A stretch of 64,000 bases of DNA from Phocoena phocoena (lineage: Eukaryota; Chordata; Mammalia; Artiodactyla; Phocoenidae): contig NC_089220.1 of the NCBI RefSeq assembly GCF_963924675.1, positions 110,748,697 to 110,812,696 of the forward strand, written 5' to 3'. The notes under the pieces were generated by a model. It worked only from the letters and a program-made list of their open reading frames with translations. It was not told the origin of the DNA and did no database searches. Position numbers and translations under genes: made by a program. Below, in pieces: positions 57,101-64,000 of this stretch; the first letter of the stretch is position 1; each line of letters starts with the position of its first letter.

Positions 57101-59915
57101 CACCCCCACACTCTGTTCAGACCTGTTACTGACACACTTACGTGGCATCCAAACTACCTGATTGTGTGTCCATCCTCCTCTCTCTGAAGCCTCTTAGCAC
57201 AGTCCTAGCGCTGTGACAAGGCTTAATAAATCAATGAATGAACAAAGTTGAACAAAATAGCGGCAATCCAGGGGATGCTTAGAGCTGCCTAAAAAATCCC
57301 CCAATCCCCCCCGCCCCCACCATGGAACCCAAATCTTGACACCAGTGGCTTCCTTGTGTTAAGGCAATGACTTTCAAACTTGAGCTTGCATCAGAATCCC
57401 ACCCTGGGAGGGGGCGGGGGTTAAAACACTGAGTCCCATCCTGAGAGTTTGATTCACTAGGTCTGGAATGGAGCTTGAGAACATGCAATTCTAAAAAGTT
57501 CCTGGGTAATGAAGATGCTGCTGGTCTGGGGACCACACTTTGAGAACCAGCCCGTAGACACATCAGAGGGGCAACACTATTAACAGACACCAGGACTTCT
57601 TGTTTCTCTGACCTTTGCCCAGTGACTATTGGGGTCAGGTGGGCTCTGAGTGTCCCCTGCCTGTGTCTCCGAGGCTGGAGCTGTGGCTGGGTGTCTGCAG
57701 TTTCTGGGTGGATGCACCAGGCCCCCACTGGTTCTCCCGCTCTGCCAGTCTGGCATCTCTCTCTTCCTGCACCCAAGCCTGTCTATGCCACTGGTCCACC
57801 TTACCTGGTCTTCATTATTAGCTGATGCCTACTTATTCCTTCCTTCTGAGCCATGGCCCCGGCTGGCTGACCGCCATCCTCTCTGCTAGACATCATTGAG
57901 CCCACCTCCCTCCTTGAATTTCACCCCCTGCTTAAGAAATGGTGGGCATCTGAGAGCTGGCAAAGAAGAGATTTCAGAGGAGGGTACAGTGAGGTGGGAA
58001 GTAGTGTGTCCCAGTGGCCTTTGCTCTGGGGCATGAGTATGGGATGGCCAAGGTCCAGGACACTGCCCCCTTCCTGGCCTCCTGAGGTCTGCTGGGGGCT
58101 CAGAACCAGCCTGGCACCAGCTGAGCTCTCTGCCTCTCCCACGGCAGCACCTCGCCCAGCTCCGTCCCCTTCCTGGAGAAGCTTGGGCTCTGTGGGTGGG
58201 GCCGCTGGGCATCTGGCTCACCAGGACATGGAAATTGATCCGCTCACAGTGTTCCTGGCTGGAGGAGAGCAGGGCAGCTCTGTTGGTGTACCGGTCCCCG
58301 CCCTCGTCCAGGTGGGCCCGCGGCGTGTACCGCCTCTCATCCATGGTGGCGTTATACCTGATGCCTAGAGGAAGGAGAGGGCAAGCCATGGAGGTGGAGG
58401 CACATTTCCATTGAAGACTGTTTGCCTCTCTTTAAAAATAGCCTTTGGAAAGTCATCCTCCTCCAGGAAGCCCTCCAGGCTGGCCAGGGGAAGTGCTGCT
58501 CCTCTCCCCTCACAAGGCTCAGTGTAGGCAGGAAACTCCCACACAGGGAGCGAGCGATACAGTGAGAAAGGGTAAAGGAAGGAACTAAAGGAAGAGGGAG
58601 GCAGAAGGAGGAGAAAAGAAGATGGTGTTGACAGTAAGGGATAAAGAAAGAGGAAGAGATGGAGGGGAGAGTGAATGCAGTGGAAGAGGAGGGGAGACAG
58701 GACGAGGGGTCAGGGTGATGCTTCCATTTGAGCCACTCCTGGCATCAACACACCTCTCCACCTCTCCCATCACCTTCCCGGGCCTCGCCCTCGGCTCTAG
58801 GATCCCATCAGGTCTGGGTCCGAGCCTCTGCAGGTGGCAGTTCCCATCACACTAGGGAGGGCTGGCCAGGTCCTACCCACCAGCTCCTCAAACCTAAGGC
58901 TGTTCTGGGGTTTAAGGCCTGCAGCCTCCTCCCCTTCAACTAGGCTGATCTTTTGCTAAATGCTGGAAAGGCTCAGCCCCTTCTCCGGTACCCCAGCAGC
59001 ACTCTGGGTGCACAGGTTCTTGGCATCATTCTCCTATCATAGAAAGAAGCTGAAAGAAGGACACAACCACCCAGGTCTGCCTTTGTTCTCATCTTCCTTC
59101 TGGGACACCCGTTTTTTAATCATCTGGTCGGTCCTGCTCCTTGGCTGAGATGCTCTCTGTGGTCCCAATTTCCTGCACAAGTCTAACCTGGTGCTGGAAC
59201 CTGTAGCTGCCACTTGCTGGGGCTGCCTGGGCCCAGGGCTGTCATAAGCAGGTGTCTGATCCCAACCTTGGCTGGGAGTGATGGACCCTCAGAAGGAAAC
59301 TGCCCTGCTGTGGACTCACACCTACTCTGAGCAATGACCACTGCTACTCGGGTCTTCATCTGCCTGACCCCCTGGTTACTAGCTCCCCCTCCTGTGTCTG
59401 ACTCTTTCTCTGAATCCGACTTCACAGCTTCCACACCCCAGACTGTTCCACTGCTTCCAGTCCCCTGTTCTGATCCAAACACTGTCTCTGACTATTTTCT
59501 GCTTCCCCAACCTCTCCCACGTTGGTCACCACTGCTCACTGCCATCCTCACCTTGGCATGAGATCCCCTCCCTGCCCCCTGGAATCAGAGCATTGAATGG
59601 GCATCTAGAAGTCATCAAATGTGGCTCTAGGTGTGACACCTGGCACTTAAAACCCATTTCAGCAAAAGCCCAGGTTTAGAAACAGAGCGAATGCAAAGCC
59701 CATGGGGGAGAGATTGGAGCTGGGGAAGTGGGGAGGGGGTTGATTTACCGACTGTTGAAGTTTGGTAATGAGGTGCCAGGAGGACGGGTGTGAAGCAGAG
59801 GAAGGCGGCCAGGCAGGTGGCGTCTCTGCCGCTGCGTTTGCAATCCCTGTGAAAGATGTTGATCTTGGATGGCTCAAAGTGGAGGCTGGCATTGATCTGA
59901 ACCACAGGGCGGGAC
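37376..59915 (-). CDS. ITGA11: ITGA11, integrin alpha-11 (3' half, 15 exons, partial)
   Basis: Fifteen minus-strand exons with GT/AG borders and matching phases join to 1666 bases: 554 full residues plus a stop. This equals the C-terminal part of vertebrate integrin alpha-11 (1188 residues in human), so the 5' half, including the FG-GAP propeller and the collagen-binding I domain, lies right of the window. Present here are the end of the thigh region, calf-1 and calf-2, one membrane segment ('IIVGSSLGGLLLLALLVLALW') and a short cytoplasmic tail starting 'KLGFFKSAKRRR'. N-glycosylation sequons are frequent (NAS, NAT, NIS, NVS, NSS, NTS, NST, NHS). The family pairs with integrin beta-1 on fibroblasts and binds fibrillar collagens, chiefly type I. 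Exon numbers 16-30 assume the 30-exon human structure. Confidence 0.97.
38136..38249 (-). CDS. ITGA11: ITGA11 exon 29: transmembrane helix
   Basis: 114 bases, phase 0 at both ends. It encodes 'ITFEISKQEDSQIPIW' and then a Leu/Ala-rich membrane helix ending 'LVLALWK', followed by donor GTGAGG. Intron 29 (37448-38135) is 688 bases. Confidence 0.97.
38250..41519 (-). other. ITGA11: ITGA11 intron 28
   Basis: A 3270-base intron. It contains an L2 fragment (about 38880-39890) and a MIR piece (about 39950-40110). The long minus frame 39941-40810 lies wholly inside it and overlaps these repeats, so it is not a gene. Confidence 0.85.
38880..39890 (+). repeat. L2 LINE fragment
   Basis: 'ctacctggactctccactgc', 'cctgcaaggccctgcaccct', 'tctccactccagccctcagc'-like text and 'cagtgcctggaacagtgcct' follow the L2 3' order. 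It is antisense to ITGA11. Confidence 0.6.
41520..41615 (-). CDS. ITGA11: ITGA11 exon 28
   Basis: 96 bases, 32 codons, phase 0 at both ends: 'LKYKLMRITVHAALQRQF' through 'REEDPSRQ'. End of calf-2. The intron to exon 27 (41616-41712) is only 97 bases. Confidence 0.96.
41713..41823 (-). CDS. ITGA11: ITGA11 exon 27
   Basis: 111 bases, 37 codons: 'NHSNADVVSINCNVRLAPNQ' and on to 'LWLRSLKA', donor GTAAGT. It has one NHS sequon and one cysteine of the calf-2 domain. Confidence 0.97.
42050..42455 (+). repeat. Old L1 ORF2 fragment (reverse-transcriptase region)
   Basis: 'gatgcagaaaaaagcctttt', 'gtttatgataaaaactccca' and 'ttatagccagagcaataaga' are landmarks of the L1 ORF2 RT domain. It is a diverged, broken copy inside ITGA11 intron 26, antisense to the gene. 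Confidence 0.6.
43132..43218 (-). CDS. ITGA11: ITGA11 exon 26
   Basis: 87 bases, 29 codons: 'ANTSCNIWGNSTEYRHAPTE' to 'DLSRAPQL'. Two sequons (NTS, NST). Donor GTGAGT. Confidence 0.97.
43421..43534 (-). CDS. ITGA11: ITGA11 exon 25
   Basis: 114 bases, 38 codons, from 'IQNLGLFPIHGVMMKFTVPI' to 'LQGFLADQ'. The donor reads CAG|GTACCC, poor after the invariant GT. The intron to exon 26 is 202 bases. Confidence 0.95.
43980..44065 (+). repeat. MIR fragment
   Basis: 'tggaatcagaaagcctgagc' and 'gatgagctgtgtggccttgg' give the MIR 5' half and core, in ITGA11 intron 24. Confidence 0.6.
44600..44715 (-). repeat. MIR fragment, reverse
   Basis: 'ttttccagatgaggattgag' and 'gggacttgcctaaagtcaca' are the antisense MIR core. 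It lies about 100 bases from the exon 24 donor. Confidence 0.6.
44810..44900 (-). CDS. ITGA11: ITGA11 exon 24
   Basis: 91 bases: one base completing an Arg codon, then 30 codons 'SSSLSHYEVKPNSSLERYHG' to 'PFNCVFK'. Acceptor 'ctgtccctgcag'; donor GTTAGT. One NSS sequon. Confidence 0.96.
45700..45789 (-). CDS. ITGA11: ITGA11 exon 23
   Basis: 90 bases, starts and ends inside codons (1 + 29 codons + 2). It encodes an acidic stretch 'DSDEEESTKED' and then 'MALLRLHLKYEADVLFT'. Donor GTGGGC. Confidence 0.96.
47000..47265 (+). repeat. MIR element
   Basis: 'gtgttgttgggaaattcact', 'aacctctctgagctttcc' and 'gaggactgactgagatatta' follow a full MIR, in ITGA11 intron 22, about 250 bases from exon 22. Confidence 0.55.
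47510..47586 (-). CDS. ITGA11: ITGA11 exon 22
   Basis: 77 bases: 25 codons 'VAFRLDFEFSKSVFLHHMEI' to 'QLTAG', plus two bases of a Ser codon finished in exon 23. Acceptor 'cttccttgtag'. Confidence 0.96.
49149..49247 (-). CDS. ITGA11: ITGA11 exon 21
   Basis: 99 bases, 33 codons, phase 0: 'DDSDSSIECVNEEKRLHKKV' to 'YPFFRAKAK'. One NVS sequon and two cysteines. Donor GTTGGC. Confidence 0.96.
50690..50880 (+). repeat. MIR element
   Basis: A well preserved MIR: 'tttgccacttgctggctgtg', 'gtgcctcagtttcctcccct' and 'gagttgttgtgagggtgaaa'. Confidence 0.8.
51235..51262. repeat. (TG)n microsatellite
   Basis: Fourteen uninterrupted TG units in ITGA11 intron 20. Confidence 0.95.
51345..51495. repeat. MER5-like remnant
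   Basis: 'gcatcacctgggcagcttta', 'caggccccacccggacc' and 'tcccaggtgattctaacgtg' match the MER5 layout. Confidence 0.6.
51570..51777 (-). CDS. ITGA11: ITGA11 exon 20
   Basis: 208 bases, the largest exon here: one base completing Met, then 69 codons 'EYCQRVLRKPAQDCSAYTLS' to 'LQFASLIQK'. Two cysteines and one NIS sequon. Donor GTAAGA. Confidence 0.97.
52010..52320 (-). repeat. L1 3' end, reverse
   Basis: 'gaagtatagttgatttacaa', 'ttccctgtgctgtacagtag' and a CA/TA run at 52087-52124 are the reverse complement of the 3' tail seen in the L1 at 60273-61899. It lies in ITGA11 intron 19, in the gene's sense. Confidence 0.7.
52370..52707 (-). mobile_element. CHR-type SINE, long form, reverse
   Basis: About 338 bp; tail at 52370-52420, head at 52690-52707. 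The 10-bp 'ctgccagttt' at 52360-52369 and 52708-52717 is a perfect target-site duplication. It lies in ITGA11 intron 19. Confidence 0.9.
52945..53050 (-). repeat. MIR fragment, reverse
   Basis: 'cattttacagaggaggttat', 'cagagagggcaaggtatttg' and 'gaggtcacacaggagttaga'. Confidence 0.7.
53181..53266 (-). CDS. ITGA11: ITGA11 exon 19
   Basis: 86 bases: 28 codons 'VPFWNGCNEDEHCVPDLLLD' to 'DLPTA', plus two bases of a Met codon completed in exon 20. Donor GTGAGT; acceptor 'cctggcccag'. The two cysteines belong to the calf-1 region. Confidence 0.97.
53560..54130. repeat. Old LINE-like mammalian repeat
   Basis: 'gaagtctgggaggaaggacg', 'tgtgcaaagggcctgaggca' and 'gctccttctggctgctgtg' match the abundant repeat also seen at 16880-17460. 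Family not settled. Confidence 0.4.
54138..54174. repeat. (GT)n microsatellite
   Basis: About 18 uninterrupted GT units in ITGA11 intron 18. Confidence 0.95.
55832..55957. mobile_element. Mariner-type miniature element
   Basis: About 125 bases with terminal inverted repeats: 'tattgggttggccaaacagt' on the left and 'gaactttttggccaacccaa' followed by 'ta' on the right, giving the TA duplication expected of Tc1/mariner. The interior has no transposase frame, so it is a short non-autonomous copy like those related to the bovine/cetacean mariner families. It lies in ITGA11 intron 18. Confidence 0.85.
56687..56797 (-). CDS. ITGA11: ITGA11 exon 18
   Basis: 111 bases, 37 codons, phase 0: 'DTADYVKPVTFSVEYSLEDP' to 'WPTTLRVS'. 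Donor GTACGT; acceptor 'cccacacag'. Confidence 0.97.
57340..57560. repeat. MER5-like DNA transposon remnant
   Basis: 'gactttcaaacttgagcttg', 'catcagaatcccaccctggg' and 'ctggtctggggaccacactt' give a nearly complete MER5A. It lies in ITGA11 intron 17. Confidence 0.75.
58222..58364 (-). CDS. ITGA11: ITGA11 exon 17
   Basis: 143 bases: two bases completing a Gly codon, then 47 codons from 'IRYNATMDERRYTPRAHLDE' to 'CERINFHVL'. One NAT sequon. Acceptor 'cttcctctag', donor GTGAGC. Confidence 0.97.
59749..59915 (-). CDS. ITGA11: ITGA11 exon 16 (first exon in window)
   Basis: 167 bases: one base of a shared codon, then 55 codons 'SRPVVQINASLHFEPSKINI' to 'HYQTSTV', and one base of a Gly codon. Acceptor 'cctcctgaag|g', donor GTAAAT. 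Cysteine-containing motifs 'DCKRSG' and 'ATCLAAFLCF' match the thigh/calf-1 border. Its first full codon would be residue 635 if the total is 1188. Confidence 0.96.
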
Positions 59916-60219
59916 CTTCAGGAGGAGGGAGAGAAGCAGGGGTTGGGTGGGGTACAAGACTGCTTGCTCTGCTGGGACCCAGGGAAAGGTGGAGAGCCAG
60001 ATGGAACGGGATCTGTAAAACCCCCACTGGGAGTGAGGCAGTGGTGGGGCATGCAGGGAGGGGGTCCAGGTGTCACAGGATTGGGCAAAAAAAGTGTACA
60101 GGTGGATGAAGGGCAGGCTAAGCAACCTCACAGCCCCTTGAGGCAGCCCTTCATCATTTTCCTAGGGGCTGTGCTTGCTGCAGACCATACTGACATCCTT
60201 TTGCCTTCTCATCACTTCA

Positions 60220-62130
60220 ACCCTGCATGTACATCAGAGTAATCTAGAGAGCTTTAAAAAATCCTGATGCCCGAACTAGAACAAAACATTTTAAAATTTG
60301 TATGGAAAAACAAAAGACCCCCCAAAAGCCAAAGCAATCCTGAGAAAGAAAAACAGAGCTGGAGGAATCAGGCTCCCTGACTTCAGACTATACTACAAAG
60401 CTACAGTAATCAAAACAGTATGGGACTGGCACAAAAACAGAAATACAGATCAATGGAACAGGATAGAAAGCCCAGAAATAAACTCACACACCTATGGTCA
60501 ATTAATCTATGACAAAGGAGGCAAGAATATACAATGGAGAAAAGATAGTCTCTTCAATAAGTGGTGCTGGGAAAACTGGACAGCTACATGCAAAAGAATG
60601 AAACCAGAACATTCTCTAACACCATACACAAAAATAAATTCGAAATGGATTAAAGACCTAAATGTAAGACCAGACACTATAAAACTCTTAGAGGAAAACA
60701 CAGAACACTCTTTGACATAAATCGCAGCAATATCTTTCTGGATCCACCTCCTAGAGTAATGAAAATAAAAACAAAAATAAACAAATGGGACCTAATTAAA
60801 CTTAAAAGCTTTTGCACAGCAAAGGAAACCATAAACAAAACAAAAATACAACCCACAGAATGGGAGAAAATATTTGCAAAAGAAGCAACCGACAAGGGAT
60901 TAATCTCCAAAATATACAAACAGCTCATGCAGCTAAATATCAAAAAAACAAACAACCCAATCAAAAAATGGGCAGAAGACCTAAATAGACATTTCTCCAA
61001 AGAAGACATATGGATGGCCAGAAAGAAGTTCAACATTGCTAATTATTAGAGAAGTGCAAATAAAAACTACAATGAGGTATCACCTCCCAACAGTCAGAAT
61101 GGCCATGATCAAAAAGCCTGCAAACAATAAATGATGGAAAGGGTATGGAGAAAAGGGAACCCTCCTACACTACTGGTGGGAATGTAAATTGGTACAGTCA
61201 CTATGGAGAACAGTATGGAGGTTCCTTAAAAAACTAAAAATAGAACTATCATATGATCCAGCAATCTCACTCCTGGGCATATACCCAGAGAAAACAATGA
61301 TTTGAAAAGATACATGCACCCCAATATTCACTGCAGCACTATTTACAATAGCCAAGCTATGGAAGCAACCTAAGTGTCCATTGACTGATGAATGGATAAA
61401 GAAGATGTGGTACATATATACAATGGAATATTACTCATCCATAAAAAAGAATGAAATAATGTCATTTGCAGCAACATGGATGGACCTGGAGATGATCATA
61501 CTAAGTGAAGTCAGTCAGAGAAAGATAAATATCATATGATATCACTTATATGTGGAATCTTAAAAAGTGATACAAAGAAACTTATTTACAAAACAGAAAC
61601 AGACTCACAGACTTTGAAAAAACATTTATGGTTACCAAAGGGGAAAGGTGGTGGGAGGGATAAATTAGAGGAGTTTGGGATTAATATATACACACTACTA
61701 CATATAAAATAGATAATCAACAAGGACCTACTGTGTAGCACAGGGAACTCTACTCAATATTCTGTAATAACCTACATGGGAAAAGAATCTGAAAAAGAAT
61801 AGATATATGTATATATATAATGGAATCACTTTGCTGTACCCCTGTACAACATTGTAAATCAACTATACTCCAATATAAAATAAAAATTAAATTAAAAACA
61901 TCCTGATGCCCAAGTTGCTCTCCAGGTCAGATCCAACAAGAATAGGCATCACCATGTCTTAAAGCAGTGCTTCTCAGATTTTAATACATTTGCGCATTTC
62001 CTGGGGCTCTGGTTAAAATGCAGATCCAGCATTTCTAGCAAGCTCTCAGGTGATGCTAGTGCTGTTGGTCTCTGGACCACACTTTGGACAGCACCCCAGG
62101 TGATTCCAATGTGCAGCTAACATAGAGAAT
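60220..62130. repeat. MER5-like remnants, one interrupted by L1
   Basis: 'gcatgtacatcagagtaatc' and 'gagagctttaaaaaatcctg' continue, after the L1, with 'ccaagttgctctccaggtca'. A second copy lies at 61965-62125 ('cagtgcttctcagatttta', 'ctctggaccacactttggac'). Confidence 0.6.
60273..61899 (+). mobile_element. 5'-truncated L1 LINE with TSD, antisense to ITGA11
   Basis: About 1.63 kb. It opens inside ORF2 (C-terminal part: '[20 protein letters not shown]', '[15 protein letters not shown]') and continues through the artiodactyl/cetacean-type 3' UTR to an A-rich end. A stop at 60718-60720 and a frame change before 60759 break ORF2, so it is dead. 'atcctgatgccc' occurs at 60261-60272 and 61900-61911, the target-site duplication. 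Confidence 0.85.
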
Positions 62131-62509
62131 AACTCATTGTTCTAGAGACCTGCCCCCACAGCCATCCATCCCAACACTGTCCCATCCAGGCAGCCAAGGA
62201 AATGCAAATTTACACTTCTATTGTCTAAGTCAATCAGAGTTAGGGAAGGGAAATATTGCCTCTCCAAACTATGCATTTATGTAGAAAGAAATAAGTGTAG
62301 TGTGTTTTAGATGCTTCAGACTTTTAGCGTGATTATGTGTGCTAATACTCTGCTCTTCGTAGTGGAAGAGGGATGGCGCCTCCTCTGTACTGTGGAGTGA
62401 GAAGGACGGGTTTGAGTCTTGGCTGCACTGGGCAGGTCCCACGATCTCTCTGATGGGGAATTGTGAGAACCAAAGCAGGTAAGTGAGAACGCCTTCTGTT
62501 TGGAAACAA

Positions 62510-62665
62510 ACACCTGAGAGTCTTTAAAAATTACTGCTGCCTGGGCCCCTGCCCTAGAAATTCTGCTTTCAGTGGTCTGGGTAAAACCTGGGCAATGAGA
62601 GTTTTAAAAGCTCCCAGGTGATCCTAAGGGTAGTCATGTTTGAGATCCATGGAGCTTGACTATGA
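62510..62665. repeat. MER5-like remnant
   Basis: 'ctgcctgggcccctgcccta', 'gaaattctgctttcagtggt' and 'aaaagctcccaggtgatcct' match MER5A. Confidence 0.6.
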
Positions 62666-63479
62666 AGTCTTCCCAGAGGGCTCCAGCCCACAGTTTCGGC
62701 ACTACTCAGGTAGCATTTAGGTTTAGACCTCACAAGCTAGGGCTTGACTGAGTCCTTTCTGTGAGACTGATTCTTTTGATGTATGTGTGCATATAACTTG
62801 CTTCCAAGGACGTAGTTTATGTGTCACCCTACAGACCCCAGAGGCCATGTCTACCCTCTACCCTGGGTCTTGTTCACCTGAACTGCAATGCAGTGCGTAC
62901 ATTTAGCCCAAGCTGCTGTTGCTACCAAAGACCTAAGAGCCCCACCTGCAGAGCAGACCTTCAAGGAGAGGCCGTGGAGCCGGTGTTGGACCCGCAGAGA
63001 CCCTGCTTGCCTAGCGGGCCAGGGGACACCACCTGGAGGCGTGGGGCAGCTGATGCTTTGGCCATGACACAGGGGGACATAAGGAGCCCGCAGATACGCT
63101 GCTCCCCATTGCTCCCCTAAGGGACTGTTGCAGGAAGCAGAGGCTGTATTCCTTCCTCCTCTCTGGAGATGCTGGAGCAGGGAGCTGCCCCAGGCGTGAG
63201 GCTGCAGCTCATTCAGTAACTAACGACCTCTCATATCTCTCTCCTCCCTTCCTGTTTCAGTTTCCCTTGACCCTCACTTCCGTCCCTGGGGCTGAAGCCC
63301 CTTCCAGGGCGCAGGCGTAGAAGCTTTAGCCTCAGGCTCTGTTTTCTTGGGAACTTGGACTAAGACGTTTCCCGACTGGATCGTAATATTCTTGAGGACC
63401 AAGAACATGAAGATTCTCCCTGTGAAGTCATAGGATATCTCTGTTTAATGTCTTTCTTAAGTTGTATGAAAAATGTGAT

Positions 63480-63660
63480 TGCGTTTATATAAAATTATAT
63501 GCAGGTGGAAATAGGCTGGTAGGGAAATATACCAAAATGTTAATAGTGGTAATGTTAAGGTGATGAAACTCTGAGTGATTTATTTTACAAATTTTCTTTA
63601 AGTTATTGTATTTATAATGAAAAGTATCAACATATAAAAAACTAGCTCAAATTAAAAATT
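63480..63660 (+). repeat. Old L1 3' UTR remnant
   Basis: 'ggtagggaaatataccaaaa', 'gttaatagtggtaatgttaa' and 'tatttataatgaaaagtatc' resemble the tail of L1M-type elements. Confidence 0.45.
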
Positions 63661-64000
63661 TTTTTGGTTCAAAAAGTGTCTGACACATCACATGGTAAAA
63701 TATTTAGATGGACTTTTAGAAAGCACCCCGCCCCCCTTTTTCAAAGCTGTAGACCATTGCTAAGTAGAGACCCTAAGTGCAAATGTATGACAAATATCTG
63801 ATGGAATGGTGCAGAAATGAGGCCCTGAAAAAGGAAACCAGGGGTCAGATGGGGTTTGGAGGAAAGAAATCCTCTCTCACACTGGGGTAGAAGGGAGAGC
63901 CTCCCAGCTGATGAGAATATCCTCAGTCTGTCCTTTAAAGTAGCTTTAGAAGCTGAGTGGAAGAAATGACCAAGTAGCCAGAACTTTTAGGAAAAATTCT

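Larger units (their letters stand above)
59916..64000 (-). other. ITGA11: ITGA11 intron 15 (continues beyond window)
   Basis: No further ITGA11 exon could be found in 59916-64000 on the minus strand, so at least 4 kb of intron 15 is present. It holds an L1 insertion, several MER5-like remnants and an old L1 tail at 63480-63660. The 62700-63440 part shows no gene. Confidence 0.75.

Noticed and set aside
60298..61049. Reverse-transcriptase-like frames
   Set aside because: They are the C-terminal part of L1 ORF2 in a dead, 5'-truncated L1, not a host gene.
62000..64000. Further ITGA11 exons upstream of exon 16
   Set aside because: No minus-strand frame with an acceptor/donor pair resembles the integrin propeller or thigh sequence.

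Overview
This is mammalian nuclear DNA, most likely from a cetacean. The best clue is a set of tRNA-derived SINEs of the CHR type (heads reading 'cttccctggtggcgcagtggtt', about 200 or 330 bp long, many with clear target-site duplications). Four of them (near 11.8, 20.9, 26.7 and 31.1 kb) are very similar short copies of the kind known from whales and dolphins. An artiodactyl/cetacean-type L1 tail and a mariner mini-element agree with this. The species is inferred; no search was run.

Two protein-coding genes are present, pointing at each other. FEM1B (plus strand) has both coding exons here: 14993-15240 and 23021-24656, giving 628 codons including the stop (627 residues). It starts in a CpG island at about 13.9-15.3 kb and is followed by a long AT-rich 3' UTR that probably runs to about 29.4-29.55 kb. 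ITGA11 (minus strand, integrin alpha-11) is represented by its last 15 coding exons, between 59915 and 37376. All splice sites are GT/AG, all phases join, and the exons encode 554 complete residues plus the stop. The rest of ITGA11 lies beyond the right edge. The FEM1B-ITGA11 neighbourhood matches the known mammalian arrangement on human 15q23.

Layout: 0-13.9 kb is intergenic, made of old L1 remnants, MIR/L2 pieces, a possible LTR and several SINEs, with two weak unexplained ORFs (2.2-2.8 and 7.3-7.7 kb). 13.9-29.5 kb is FEM1B. 29.5-37.4 kb is the tail-to-tail intergenic interval plus the ITGA11 3' UTR. 37.4-64 kb is ITGA11 exons and introns, with L2, MIR, MER5-like, L1 and mariner insertions.

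The two proteins do not share a pathway. FEM1B is the substrate receptor of a CUL2 ubiquitin ligase; integrin alpha-11 pairs with beta-1 as a fibroblast collagen receptor. I found no CRISPR array, operon, phage or other system that looks undescribed. The points worth checking are local: a uORF overlapping the FEM1B start, a young SINE inside the FEM1B 3' UTR, an altered GFF(K/R) region in the integrin tail, nested transposon insertions, and the two unexplained ORFs.
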